Source: Metridium senile
Lineage: Eukaryota; Cnidaria; Anthozoa; Actiniaria; Metridiidae
DNA length: 64,000 nt
Assembly: GCA_949775045.1 (NCBI GenBank)
Contig: OX459100.1
Span: forward strand, 2,379,436-2,443,435
Direction of reading: 5' to 3'
Position 1 is the first letter of the stretch. Each line of letters starts with the position of its first letter. The translations under genes and the position numbers were made by a program. Positions 1-10,174 of this stretch are shown one piece after another. The notes beneath the pieces were generated by a model. It saw only the letters and a program-made list of their open reading frames with translations. It did not search any database and was not told the DNA's origin.

Positions 1-5
1 GTATG

Positions 6-259
6 TACTATGGAATACACTGTAGTGGGGAATTGTTTGGAAAAAAAAACAAACCACAGCCTTTCTCCACCCACAAATCTCTTACCACTTGTATTCATTA
101 TGTTGATTTGTCTAAAAACCATTTATAAGTATTTCTCATACTAAATCTAAAAATAGTACAATCTACACAAAGGAATGCAGACTAAAAGGTTGGCGCTTGT
201 GGGTGGAGACAGGCTGTGTTTATTTTCTACAATTCCACACTACGGTGTATTCCGTAGTA
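6..259. mobile_element. Short inverted-repeat element (MITE) in upstream SLC7 intron
   Basis: Terminal inverted repeats of about 20 bases (TACTAYGGAATACACYGTAG) at 6-25 and 240-259. A second inner pair follows: 'ccacccacaa' on the left matches 'ttgtgggtgg' on the right. There is no open frame of note. It looks like a non-autonomous DNA transposon inside an intron of the transporter gene; the parent superfamily is not clear. Confidence 0.7.
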
Positions 260-509
260 GTTGTTACAGGAAGCTATTATTAGGAATATATGGGTAAAAA
301 AAAAATACATATTTTGTAACTCTTTTCCTTATGATCCAAAGATTATTTACACTGATCAGACTTCTGTAAGCAACAAACATCTGTGCCAAGTGTTTGCTCA
401 AACGTCCATGTTCATGGCTATCTGTGATACAAGGCCATTTTTTATACCCTTGAGTATTTAGTGTCTTTTTCTTATATTCTTCTCATGTATTCTCTTTGAT
501 ATCCTATAG

Positions 510-3500
510 AGTATTGGCAATGCCTATCTTGGTCCTGTCAACTGGATTATTCCTCTGTTTGTAGCAGCCTCTACCTTTGGCACTGTCAATGGAGTTGCCT
601 TTACAAGTGGAAGGTATTTAACAGCTACAGTTGTATTTATTTAAGTGTCTTGCTTGTTTAGCTTTCCCAGGGAAGATAGATAGATGTAGGAACTTTATTG
701 AATACTTTGCTAATTATGTATTACAAAATAAAGAACTGAAATATTTTTGTGTAAATATATAAATAAAATTAATTAATTAATTAATATTAATAGAGGAATA
801 AAGTGATTCCACGTCTGTTGAAAAATTGGCCTTGGAGGTGTGGGTTTTTTTTTTGTAACAAATGATTGGCCAGAAGCAATCACATGGTGCAAAAAAAAAA
901 AAAGATAGGATGTCAAACTTGTTAACATTTAACCACTCTTGTGAGTTCAATAACAAAAATCATACACACACTTTTAAAGGTATACATAGTCTGTGTCCCC
1001 TGTCTAAGCTAGGGTTTTTTTTAAACAAAAAAACTCACCTCTCTCCATTCTTCACCTACTAAACATTTTGTAAAGAATGAAAAATAACAATTACTTAAGA
1101 CGCAGCAAATTGTCTAATATTATGCAATGTTCTTTTCTAAAGGTTAACATACACAGCTGCTAGAGATGGACTACTGCCTTCACTGTTGGCCATGATTCAA
1201 GTCAAACGTATGACTCCTCTACCCTCCATGCTTCTAACTGTAAGTAATCTGTTATAATGGAATCATAAAAATACCCTCTATGCTTCTAACTGTAAGTAAT
1301 CTGTTATAATGGAATCATAAAAATACCCTCTATGCTTCTAACTGTAAGTAATCTGTTATAAGGGAATCATAAAAATACCCTCTATGCTTTTAACTGTGAG
1401 TAGTCTGTGGGAATCATAAAAATACCCTCTATGCTTTTAACTGTGAGTAATCTGTTATAAGAGAATCATAAAACAAACGTTTAAATGTTTTGTACATATA
1501 TCCAATCTCAATAATGTCTGAAGAAGTGTGGCAGATTTGACTTTAGGATAGACTTAAGGAATAAAAATGGTTTCTCGTGTTTGATAGTCTAAACACACAG
1601 GATGGAAACTACAATGAAAGTGGAGTTTAATCCCTAGTGTTTAGAAAAAATAAATACAAAATATTTTTCATGTCTGATACTGATCTGATCCAAACACACA
1701 AGATGTGGAGAGAACAGAATGGGAGCGATGTAAACCACAATGAAAGTGGAGTGTCAACAAAATCACCCGTTGTCTTTTCCAAATTTTTAACAATCTCCCC
1801 TATATAGCTTCCGAAAATAATGTGATCCCCCCTCAATATTGCCACCCCCCCCCCCCCCCCTCCCTATACACTAATAAATAAAAGCCCACTAAGTTAAGCT
1901 ATTGTCGTTCCCTTGCAGAGTACAATTGCTATCTGTATGATGCTGCCACCTGGATCCAACTTCATGAGTTTAGTTGGTTTCTTTAGCTTTGCTGCCTGGC
2001 TTTTCTATGGTAGTGCGTTTGCAGCACTATTGTGGCTAAGATACAAAAGACCTGACATGCCTAGACCTTATAAGGTAAGTGATAATATGCAATAGTACTG
2101 TTATTGGCGTTTTAGTTTGAATAATTTTTTTCCACATAATTTGTTGCTGCAACATTGTGTTTGTCTGAGGTTCGTTTGGCTACATTCAGTATATAGAACC
2201 GAAGTGTGATATGACGAATTTATGAATTTTACAATTTAGTTTTGAAACCTCAATAGTTGAATGGAAGACACCACTGTCTACATATGTGCGAAATTTCAGG
2301 TCGCTGCAAGTTATAGATGTGGAGAATGTTATAGATGTGGAGAATACGAGCTTTTAAGTTCAAAATACCGTCATACATTTTCACTTAATTTTACACTGGA
2401 TCATGAAAGTATGGCAACATTTTTACATTCAACTGCTCATATCTCAGCTGTTTTTCGCTCAATCTTTGTCAAATTTTCACCTTATTTTATATTTTTTGCT
2501 AGCAATTAAAATGTTATTGAAATGCCAAAAACTTTAAAAAAAAAAACATTTTTGTAACATCATCACTTTGGTACTCTATTTAGATGAACCATTACTCACT
2601 CCCTATCAGAGGTCTTCTCTTCTCTCACTACATTCAATCATACATAATGTTAAAGAGCCACTTTGTTATTGCCTTGTAACATGTTGTTTTGTTGGTTTGT
2701 TTAGGTACCTATTGTTATTCCCATCTTCATGTTATGTGCCTCTGTGTACCTAGTTGTTGCTCCAATTGTCACGAAGCCTCTAGGGTCTCTTGTCGCTCTA
2801 GCAATCATCCTGGCAGGGCTACCGTTCTACTTTTTCTTCAAGTCTCAATATGTCCCCACATGGTTCAAGGATGGTATTGGTAAGTGTTCTTTTATCTGTA
2901 TTTGTTTGTTTATTCAATTACAGTGGTACCTCTATTAAGTGGTCACCCTCAGGACTTTTTTGTTAAGTGCTTGCTTTATAGAGGTTGGTCGCTGAATAGA
3001 GGTTTACAGGGTTCGTACGGGTTCCTGGAAATCCTGGAAAGTCATGGAATTTCGTATTTTCGTTTTCCAGGCCTGGAAAGTCATTGAATTTTGTTGAGGG
3101 TCATGGAAAGTCATTGAAAACAATGCTTATCCTGATACTAAAAATATAACTTCTATTCCTTAAATAAATATGAAACTTTTTGATAATTATTGGTCATGGA
3201 AAATAATGAAAAAGTCATGGAAAATAATGAAAAAGTCATGGAATTTAGAAACTTCAAAAAGTACGAACCCTGGGTATAGAATAGGAATAGGAATAGATTT
3301 GGACCTTTTTTATGGTGGCCGCCTAATAGAGGATGACCGCTTAATGGGTGACCGCTTAATAGAGGTCGGCCACTGTATTTACCTATTCTTCTATCCATTC
3401 ATTCATTCAATTAGTCATCTGTTTGGTCATTCTCTTATTCATTCATTGAAATTTGTAACACCGTAAAAATATGTAGTTACTATCAATTTATTCTGCCAGT

Positions 3501-3881
3501 TATTCTTTCATTCATTTGTTCATTCATTCTTGATTCAGTTATTCAATATATATTCTATTATATTCTATATATTATATTAGTTCAAATTGATGATAGTTGT
3601 TAATATTAAATTTTTCTTAGATTTTAAATTTTTTACATTGTAAAGCGTTGTTGAAACTAGTGATATTGACGCTATATAAAATATTACATTATTACTATTA
3701 TTATTATTTTTATTATTATTATTATTATTATTAATATTATTATTCAACTATCAATTCATTCATTCTTTTATTCATTCATTCATTTCACTATTCATTTTTT
3801 AAATTGTCAACTTTATTTCTCTCCTTAGATTCATTCACATATGGGTCACAGAAGCTGTTTAACATTTCCTTGACAGAATAA
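510..3881 (+). CDS. SLC7A9-like: SLC7-family amino-acid transporter light chain, b(0,+)AT-like (3' part, five exons)
   Basis: The C-terminal part of a 12-TM amino-acid exchanger of the APC superfamily (heteromeric light chains, SLC7A5-A13). Exons: 510-613, 1143-1239, 1919-2074, 2705-2879, 3829-3881, with phases 2,0,0,1 and AG/GT borders throughout. The exons encode a [14 protein letters not shown] helix 8 end, a cytoplasmic loop ([14 protein letters not shown]), then [10 protein letters not shown] and the last hydrophobic helices, ending ISLTE-stop. [10 protein letters not shown] and the VPIVIP start of the next exon match b(0,+)-type transporters best, so SLC7A9-like is preferred over LAT1/2. 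The family acts at the plasma membrane, disulphide-linked to an SLC3 heavy chain, exchanging cationic and neutral amino acids. The N-terminal eight helices lie left of the window. The second exon's donor is present in five tandem copies. Confidence 0.87.
1222..1470 (+). repeat. Tandem array of five copies of an exon end plus splice donor
   Basis: The end of the SLC7 exon (ATGCTTCTAACT) with its donor and about 35 intron bases is repeated five times. Donor GT positions are 1240, 1292, 1344, 1396 and 1443, giving periods of 52, 52, 52 and 47. The first three copies carry GTAAGT and the last two GTGAGT. Reading past the first donor meets a stop within seven codons (for example TTA TAA), so only the first donor keeps the protein. 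Confidence 0.9.
1752..1889. repeat. Dispersed repeat with a poly-C stretch, copy 1
   Basis: About 135 bases (from 'caaaatcac' through 'tcttttccaaat', a C-run of about 20 and 'tacactaataa') recur at 56912-57022 downstream of CPSF6. No terminal repeat or coding capacity was recognised. Confidence 0.65.
2193..2580. mobile_element. TA-flanked MITE, relative of 3953-4342
   Basis: The right end (catcactttggtactcta) matches the right terminus of the element at 3953-4342, and the left end (tagaaccgaagtgtgatatg) is its imperfect inverse. It lies in the SLC7 intron between 2074 and 2705. The interior is divergent but also carries the 'catatctcagctg' segment seen in the other copy. Confidence 0.6.
2919..3377. 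mobile_element. Nested MITE pair in last SLC7 intron
   Basis: The outer element has inverted ends of the CAGTGG-ACCTCTATTAAG-GGTCACC type at 2920-2948 and 3347-3377. Inside it, 3007-3272 is a second element with inverted termini CAGGGTTCGTAC / GTACGAACCCTG and a run of 'tcatggaaa' repeats. The inner one must be the younger insertion. Confidence 0.75.
3694..3745 (+). repeat. (ATT)n microsatellite
   Basis: A run of ATT/TTA triplets with a few interruptions, flanked on both sides by ATTC-rich simple sequence (about 3400-3530 and 3740-3790). It lies in the last SLC7 intron. Confidence 0.85.
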
Positions 3882-3924
3882 GTGAACTAGTAATGCTCCC
3901 TAGTTTACATGGTATCAAACATGT

Positions 3925-4389
3925 GGCTTCATAGCTCAGTTGGTAGAGCATAGAGTAATAAAGTGATGAAGTCATAAAAAATTATTTTCACTATATCACT
4001 ATTGGTTTTAAATTTTGAAGGGCAATCACAAAAAATGTTCACATAGCAAATTTGACCACAATTCGTCCAATAGCAGCTGAGATATGGCCACTTGAATATA
4101 TAATTTCCCCATACAAAACACTATATTTTCAGGTCTGTTTCAAACTTTTGGAACAGAGCATAAATTACAGTGATTTGTATGGGGAAATTATACTGATTCA
4201 AGTGGCCATATCTCAGCTGCTATTTGACCGATTCTCGACACATTTGGAGTGTGAACGTCTTTTTTGATTGTCCATCCAAATTGGCAACCAAAAAGTGTTA
4301 AAGCCAAAATTTATTTTTTCGTGACGTCACACTTTAGTACTCTATTGTACTGTTATCGTAAAATTCATAGGTTTGAATCATGTTGAAGT
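3925..4389 (+). pseudogene. tRNA-like relic split by a transposon
   Basis: 3925-3950 reads as a tRNA 5' half: GGCTTCA, TA, then the box A segment AGCTCAGTTGGTAGAGC. At 4345-4389 a matching 3' half follows, with box-B-like GGTTTGAATCA and a closing TGAAG that pairs with the 5' GGCTTCA. Everything between is the MITE at 3953-4342 and its TA duplication. The anticodon stem pairs poorly, so this is a tRNA-derived repeat or dead tRNA rather than a working gene. Confidence 0.6.
3953..4342. mobile_element. TA-flanked hairpin MITE inside the tRNA-like relic
   Basis: Flanked by TA at 3951-3952 and 4343-4344. The termini GAGTAATAAAGTG and CACTTTAGTACTC are inverted. A large inner palindrome pairs 'gcagctgagatatggccacttga' with its inverse around 4190-4220. 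The right end contains a perfect TGACGTCA (4322-4329), a CREB-type site by sequence only. The left terminus contains AATAAA at 3957-3962, 76 bases past the SLC7 stop, and could serve as its poly(A) signal. Confidence 0.8.
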
Positions 4390-4608
4390 TGTTATCAAGC
4401 TTTTAGATCACAATTACTTAAATTACCATGCAGATCATCATCATCATTCATCACAAAAGTAATATATCATTAATTATATTATTAGGTATTTAAGGAATAT
4501 TAAAAGGTGTGTGTGTCGATATAGTGTGATATAAACTCTAGGAGCTGTAGAGCAAGAGAGAAGTCGTAAAGAAACGTAAGGTTTTAGCTGAGTGTTTCTT
4601 TGACTTTT

Positions 4609-4850
4609 AAAGGCCCTTCTAGCAATTTTCGTCAATGCCGATTTTATTGCTGCTTTGTCACTGCAATTTTGAATACATTCGAATTTAGGAGACAGAAAGT
4701 CGCAGCAAAGTGCACTAAATTTGACCATGTTCAGTAGCGTTGACAAATCTGCAATAAATTTGCCATTGAAATTGTAGCTCTTGTTGCACGACAAAATTGC
4801 TAAATGTAAAAATGTTGCACAACAAAATTGCTAAATGTAAAGGGCCTTAA
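4609..4850. mobile_element. 'AAGGCCC' hairpin MITE, copy 1
   Basis: Inverted termini (aaaggccctt..agcaatttt / aaaattgct..agggcctt) and a palindromic body built of 'gcgattttatcgcagctttgtcg'-like sequence. The same family occurs at 26111-26356. An extra copy of the right subterminal segment ('gttgcac-acaaaattgctaaatgtaaa') is tandemly duplicated at 4784-4840. Confidence 0.8.
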
Positions 4851-5112
4851 GGATGCTGAACAGCTCCCAGAGTCAGAGCTTTCAGGTCACTGACCAATCA
4901 AGGTTGTACGCAACAGATTGTTTGTTATCTCGCCTACACTTCACTTGCCATAATGAACACTTTGTTTTTTTTTTTACAGATAGTGATCACATTAGCCTAT
5001 ATTTATTTACAACATATTTTTGTTAGTTTAAGTTAATGTTTTTTTAAACAATAAGTACCATTTTAAAAATGTTAAAACACTAAAAAATAAATTAATCGTA
5101 GATATATAATAC

Positions 5113-5280
5113 ATAAAAGTCCTTTTCACAGTTCCGTTCAGTGACCATGAATGATAGTTCAAAGTCAAGGTTCACGTTGTTGTGCAAGAGAAATTATAGT
5201 TTTGCTATGCACAACAATGCGATCCTCGACTTGGAACTATTATTCGTGGTCACTGAACGGAACTGTGCAAAGGACTATTG
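5113..5280. mobile_element. 'AGTTCCGTTCAGTGA' hairpin MITE, copy 1
   Basis: About 165 bases forming a near-complete palindrome: AGTCCTTT-CACAGTTCCGTTCAGTGACCA on the left, inverse on the right, with a small loop near 5195. It is the intact reference for the interrupted copy at 18897-19368. Confidence 0.85.
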
Positions 5281-5353
5281 ATTTTGTGATAAGTTTCTAA
5301 CTTATTATTGACTTCCTGTGTGAAGTACATTGAAGCCATACATAGTAAACACT

Positions 5354-5523
5354 ATAGCCTGGTTTACACTAGCGACATAAGCATAAGCAACATACGCAGA
5401 CTCAGTTGGGCTTTGCTCATTAGCCGCACTTGTCTTTTCTCACACCTAGTTGAAAAATGTTTCACTGAGTCTGCGTATGTTGCTTATGCTTATGCTTATG
5501 TCGCTAGTGTGAACAAGGCTTAT
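5354..5523. mobile_element. 'GCCTGGTTTACACTAGCGAC' hairpin MITE
   Basis: Inverted arms of about 50 bases ('agcctggtttacactagcga', 'ataagcataagcaacatacg', 'cagactcagt') around a loop of about 60. Related termini (GCCTGGTT-CACACT) occur at 17536-17882 and 58372-58577, so this is a third family with several members in the window. Confidence 0.85.
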
Positions 5524-5750
5524 GTGACAGTGGTCTGATAATATAATAGTTTGGCTACTTCTCCGTGTACTGGAAACTAAAATATTATAACTTAATTTTG
5601 TTAGCTTTGTTTGATACTTTCAATGAGAGTTGTCCTGAAGTATTATTTAATGTATTTCTATATGGTATGTGTCATCTCTACATTCTTTTCTTATTTCTAT
5701 TGGAATAGACTTATTCACTTCACTGATTGTGAAACAATAGATTCAAGTGA

Positions 5751-6310
5751 AGGCTGGAGTGAATAAAATACAATTAATGTATACACCTATTTCAAAAAAC
5801 GTTGTCAAAAGGAAATCTGAATCTGCAATCTGAGACCGTATTGAATTCTGGGGTACGGCAGTTTTTTTCTCATTGCGTGCACTTTCACTTTCGGTGAATA
5901 TAAATCTGAAGGTGCTAAGTGCAAAAAACAAAAAAACAAGGCCAGGCCTGGTTTGTGCAGTGCGCAGTTTTCCTGAATTCATTTCGGTCTCAGATTGCAG
6001 ATTCAGATCTCCTTCTGACAACGTTTTTTGAAATAGGTGTACACCTAATTCAAAAAAGGGTGATTGGTGATTGCATGACCGAAAGGAACTATGGGTAATA
6101 CAAATTCCTTCTTATTCGTTTCTAAATTACCCAAACAATGCCTCCAACGTTCAATGAAACCTTCGAGACACCCATCTAAGGTCACCGCTGTTTGGTTAAT
6201 TTAGAATGGAAAGAGAAGAAATTTGTATTACCCACAGTCCCTCGGATGTGCAATTGCCGTTAGCCCTGTCAACCTTTTTGGAATTAGGTGTATATTCATC
6301 CACTCCAGCC
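5751..6310. mobile_element. Composite of two ACACCTA-type elements inside an outer inverted repeat
   Basis: The outer inverted pair is 'ggctggagtgaat' (5752) and 'attcatccactccagcc' (6293-6310). Inside are two abutting elements with ACACCTATTTCAAAAAACGTTGTC-type ends: 5782-6041 and 6040-6293. They share the junction GGTGTACACC. The first has a long palindromic body ('tctgaatctgcaatctgaga'). Confidence 0.75.
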
Positions 6311-6636
6311 TAGACTGGTATCAATTGTTTAGTGGCCAGTCATACAAATATGGTTAATATCTATTATATAGACTGTTCCCAGTACAGTGGAGATTTTTTT
6401 TAAATTGAGCTCTTTTTAAACTGAGCATTTCAATGAGCTATTTCATTGTACATCCTCTATTGCAAGTGATATTTTAGTTTTATAAACAGCCTGTGGTAAG
6501 ACAAAAAATACTGTTTCAAGAAACAATCAAAATTAACCTTAACTGACAGGTTTTTCTGTAATCTTCCACTAGTTTACCTACAAATAACATATCCTGTAGT
6601 AAGGCAGTGCAGAGTGCATGTATCTATAAAATACAC

Positions 6637-6720
6637 TTTTTACTCCAATGAAGGGCTAAAGCTCGAAACATCAGTAAAGTTAAGCAGCCTATACTAGTTT
6701 ACTCGCTAGTTTTATAAAAT
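6637..6720 (+). ncRNA. Decayed hammerhead-ribozyme-like repeat (Penelope-type end)
   Basis: Same layout as the cluster at 46565-46719: TTTACT, a mutated core (CCAATGA in place of CUGANGA), stem II GGGC-TAAA-GCTC, GAAA, CATC, then AGTAAA. The flank 'cctatactagtttactcgc' is shared with 46470-46500, which confirms one repeat family. Core mutations should make this copy inactive. Confidence 0.55.
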
Positions 6721-7097
6721 ACACAGGTTGTGTATTCACACTTTGACTAATTTAACTAGCATGTGGGAGAGCAAGAAATACATGTATATCCATAAAACGA
6801 CCACAGGTTTTGCTGTTATTCTAGTTAATTTAGCAATTAAGAATTGAGGCAACAATGAATTCAAAACTAGGCCATTCTTAGGCAATGTTTTAAAGTTATT
6901 CATAAGACAAAAGATCCATAGGGTCAGAGCAGTTCAAATTACAATACAATAGACATAAGTGATCAGTACATGATTCTAGATATTTATTTTCATTCATTGA
7001 TTTCAAAATAATGTGTAATAATTTATATGTGTATCGAATTAAAATCTTACATCATCTCTATAATTTGTATAATTTATTTCTTTTCCAGTATCTGTTT

Positions 7098-7446
7098 CAG
7101 ATTACAAACACTAAAACCATGCAATACAGTACAAACTTTAAAAGAGTGAAACATAATAGTACTAAATAGTCATATTTTATGCTAATTCTATTGTCAAAAG
7201 AGTGGCTTTTGGACAAATTTTGATAATATAAGTGTTCTGTCTTATATTATCATAATTCTATTGTTTTTGATAATTTGTTTAAGTAGCACTATTTAGTACT
7301 ACTTGTTTCACAGGTATAATATTTGTACTCTATTCTGCACTAGTTAGTTCTACAAAGCACCAATAGACAAATAGAAAATAATGCTATATATAATGCTATT
7401 TGATGCTAGCTAATTATATTGCATACTTTTAGTGTTTGTACTCTAA
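7098..7446. mobile_element. Inverted-repeat element with 'ACAAACACTAAAA' ends
   Basis: Termini 'ttacaaacactaaaa' (7102) and 'ttttagtgtttgtactcta' (7427-7445) are inverted, with a second inner pair 'tagtactaaatagt'/'actatttagtacta'. The monomer of the tandem array at 57766-58110 carries the same terminal sequence. Confidence 0.7.
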
Positions 7447-8547
7447 AAAAAACCTTTTTCAGATCTACTTCTTTCAGGTTACCATGACTTTAGAGTGCAT
7501 CTTGTCACCTCATTGAATCCAATTTTGATCAAAGTTAATGCATTTATAAGAACTTCAAAGAAATTACTTGATTAGAATTCCTGAATTTTTTAAATTTTCG
7601 GTCAGATTTTGAATGGACCATGTTAATCGACCACCAAGCTAATTGGTCTGAGTGCCTGGGAACAAGTAAGAAACAATGCATTGGACAAAGTTTGCCTCTA
7701 ATTTGACATTTTTTGTAACTTTGTACACCACAAACTTCTCTATCCTAGAAGTATCTTGCAAAAACATTGAAGTCACAACTACTTGATCAAGTTCTTAGCT
7801 TATAGGTTGTTTTCGGTTGTTTAAAAATTTGTTAAAAATCAGGAATTTGTTCAAATCACATAATTTCTTCGCAGAAGTTCTTATACATGATTAATTTTTG
7901 ATAAAAATTGAAATCAAAAAGTTGATTAGGTGGACTATACATACTAATGTGTGGTGTGTATTTACTAAATACTCTCTGAGTATTAGCTGCCCTTTGTCAC
8001 AATGTTCCAGACAAAAATCATTACTAAGACTCAAAATGTTCAAAAGATAACTAATATATTATTAACTAGTAACATGTCCAAATAAACGGTGTGGCTGAAC
8101 AGCATGATGAAATACAAAACCTGATTAAAATTTAAAACTGTGACAACTGAATCAAACTGATAACCATATACCACAAAAGGGAAAATAACCAACTGACTAA
8201 GTAGTCTCGTTTCCATGTTACAGTAAGGACACACAAACTGTGAACACTTGTTTTTTTTATTTGATCCATTTCTGAACCTCTACTGCTTCAAAACCTCTAA
8301 AAATGAAGCATTATAATTTCAAATACACTGATTGGTCATAATAAATTTTATTTCTAATCTATTCGCTCAAATGATGTGGTTTAAAAAAAAAGTAAAAGCA
8401 AACTCAAAGTGTTCACGGTTCGAGTGTGTTTGCTATAAAATGACATAGTAGTCATCATCATCATCTTTCGGCCCTTCCAGTTAAGATGCTCAGGACCACT
8501 TCGTCTAACACCCTCTGGTCCAACATTGTAGTCATGACATAGTACTT
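7447..8547. other. Intergenic, no gene seen
   Basis: AT-rich sequence downstream of both flanking genes. The only gene-related signal is TTTATT at 8347-8352, which is AATAAA on the minus strand about 200 bases past the glycosyltransferase stop. Around 7700-7920 there are short imperfect inverted stretches ('acttgatcaag', 'gaacttc') without clear ends. Confidence 0.5.
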
Positions 8548-10174
8548 CTAGTAGATGCACTGATCACCAAGGCTACTCACTAAAGACGAATGGAATCCTA
8601 TTCCAAGTGCGGCATGACTAAATGTGCTCTCTGACAAAATTAAAACATCACATTCAGAGAGCAAGACATTATCAAGTAACACACCCTCCAGTCCAGCACG
8701 AGACGGTTCTTTACTGTTTATATGTTCGACAGTTACACCTAATGATATAACTTTATTTGAGTATTTATTATGGGCATAATGTTTCACCTCCATATTATCA
8801 GTTGCAAGAAACCACTTTAATGTCGAAGTTTTCAACGATGGAGAAAGCTCTTTGAGACGTAGTTCTAATCTTTTTGCACAGTCAAAAAACTTTTCCAATA
8901 AGTCAAATACACCAGATTTGGAATGAGCTTTCTTAAAAGAAAAATCCCCTGCTCTAAAGTGAATACCAATGCGAAGAGATAAGCTCTTCCAGTGTAATTT
9001 TCCCCTTGCTTTCTGCAAGAGATTTTCAAACCTTTGTGTTCTTTTGAAAAGGAAATTATAAGCACAACCAATAAATGAATATCTATGACCTTTTGGTTTT
9101 GGGAAAATCTTCTTTGCATCTTCACCAAAGAATTTGTTTTTCCGTATAGATGAGACAAAGTACCACTGACTTGTGACCATTTCCACTTGGCTATTAAAAA
9201 ATTTTGTTAAATTTGTTTTTTGAAACCATCTTAGGAAATCATTATTAAGTTTTCCCTGAAATCGCAAAGTGTCAACGGGAAGGTTTTTATGATCTCCCTT
9301 CCCCCACATATGATGTCTTCGAGACAATCCTTTAATATTTACTTTACTGAAATCCCAATCAATGTTCTTTGGTTGCATGTAGTCCAAGATAGTTACATTA
9401 CTTTTCCAATTGATGAGAAATGCACGATTAGTAAGAACAGCCAATAGTAAGAGAGATGATATGGCGCCAATTCTGTTGCCATAGCCACCACAGCCATAAC
9501 TAAGACCATCGCAATCATATACCAAGTAATTTGGTGAACTGCTTGATTGGATGATTTTTTCATGAAGTTTGATATATTTTTCTTGCCAATTTTGACCACA
9601 TGTTTGCAATGTTTGCTTTTCAGTTCTTTTAAGTGCAGGTTGCATAAACAGTTTGGATAGCTTTCTGATTAATCTTGAACGTCTTTTGGGTTTAGCTGAA
9701 TGAGCATGTGCTGCAAAGATGAAACAATGTTTGAATAGCATTGAGCAATGTAAAATACAGTATCTAAAAATCATTTGTTGAAGGCGGGACATTGGGGATT
9801 GCAGTGTTGCGGTGTTGATGAAACTTTTTGGCAGTATTGCGGTGACAAATTATCTATTAGTAAGTGTGATGTAAATGCCTTTGGTGTGTGGTGTTTGCTT
9901 TTCCAAAAATGGCTGTGGTGTGTGGTGAATTTTAAGTTGTGTTGTTCGTAGTGTGTGGTGAGAGATATTGGGATGCGGTGTTGTTGAATTTTTTTGCAGT
10001 GTTGCTGTGTTGATTAACCCTCCATACCCCCCCTGAAGGTGAAGTTAATGTCAATGAATTATTACTTAGAGATTGTCTACCTTTCAAACCATACATTTTG
10101 GTTGAGAGCAGATAAGAAACCACAAACCCCACCACAATGATAAATAAAACGCCCAATACTTTGATTTTGGCCAT
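8548..10174 (-). CDS. Fucosyltransferase-like type II membrane glycosyltransferase, paralogue A
   Basis: Two exons, 10081-10174 and 8548-9710, joined in phase 1 (AAA-G|CA), 418 residues. The start lies in a good context (AACCATGG). Residues 6-24 are a hydrophobic signal anchor after MAKIK, giving a Golgi type II layout with a basic stem (KPKRRSR). Conserved blocks: CGGYGNR at 105-111, LLLLAVLTNR just after it, HFRAGD at 282-287 and a late SESTF at 391-395. CGxGNR, HxRxGD and STF together are the nucleotide-sugar-binding pattern of the alpha-1,2/alpha-1,6 fucosyltransferase superfamily (GT11/GT23/GT37, NodZ-like); the HxR arginine binds GDP-fucose in that family. Acceptor and linkage cannot be told from sequence. 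The gene lies head to head with a paralogue at 13479-16936. Confidence 0.8.
9711..10080 (-). other. Single intron of paralogue A, GTGT-rich
   Basis: Donor GTAGAC, acceptor TTTGCAG. The body holds a degenerate, repeated 'gtgttgcggtgttgatga' motif (9800-9840 and 9965-10018 on the + strand). No second coding segment was found. Confidence 0.6.

Noticed and set aside
1222..1470. CRISPR-like or clustered direct repeats.
   Set aside because: The repeats are contiguous copies of an exon-intron border in a eukaryotic gene, with no spacers.
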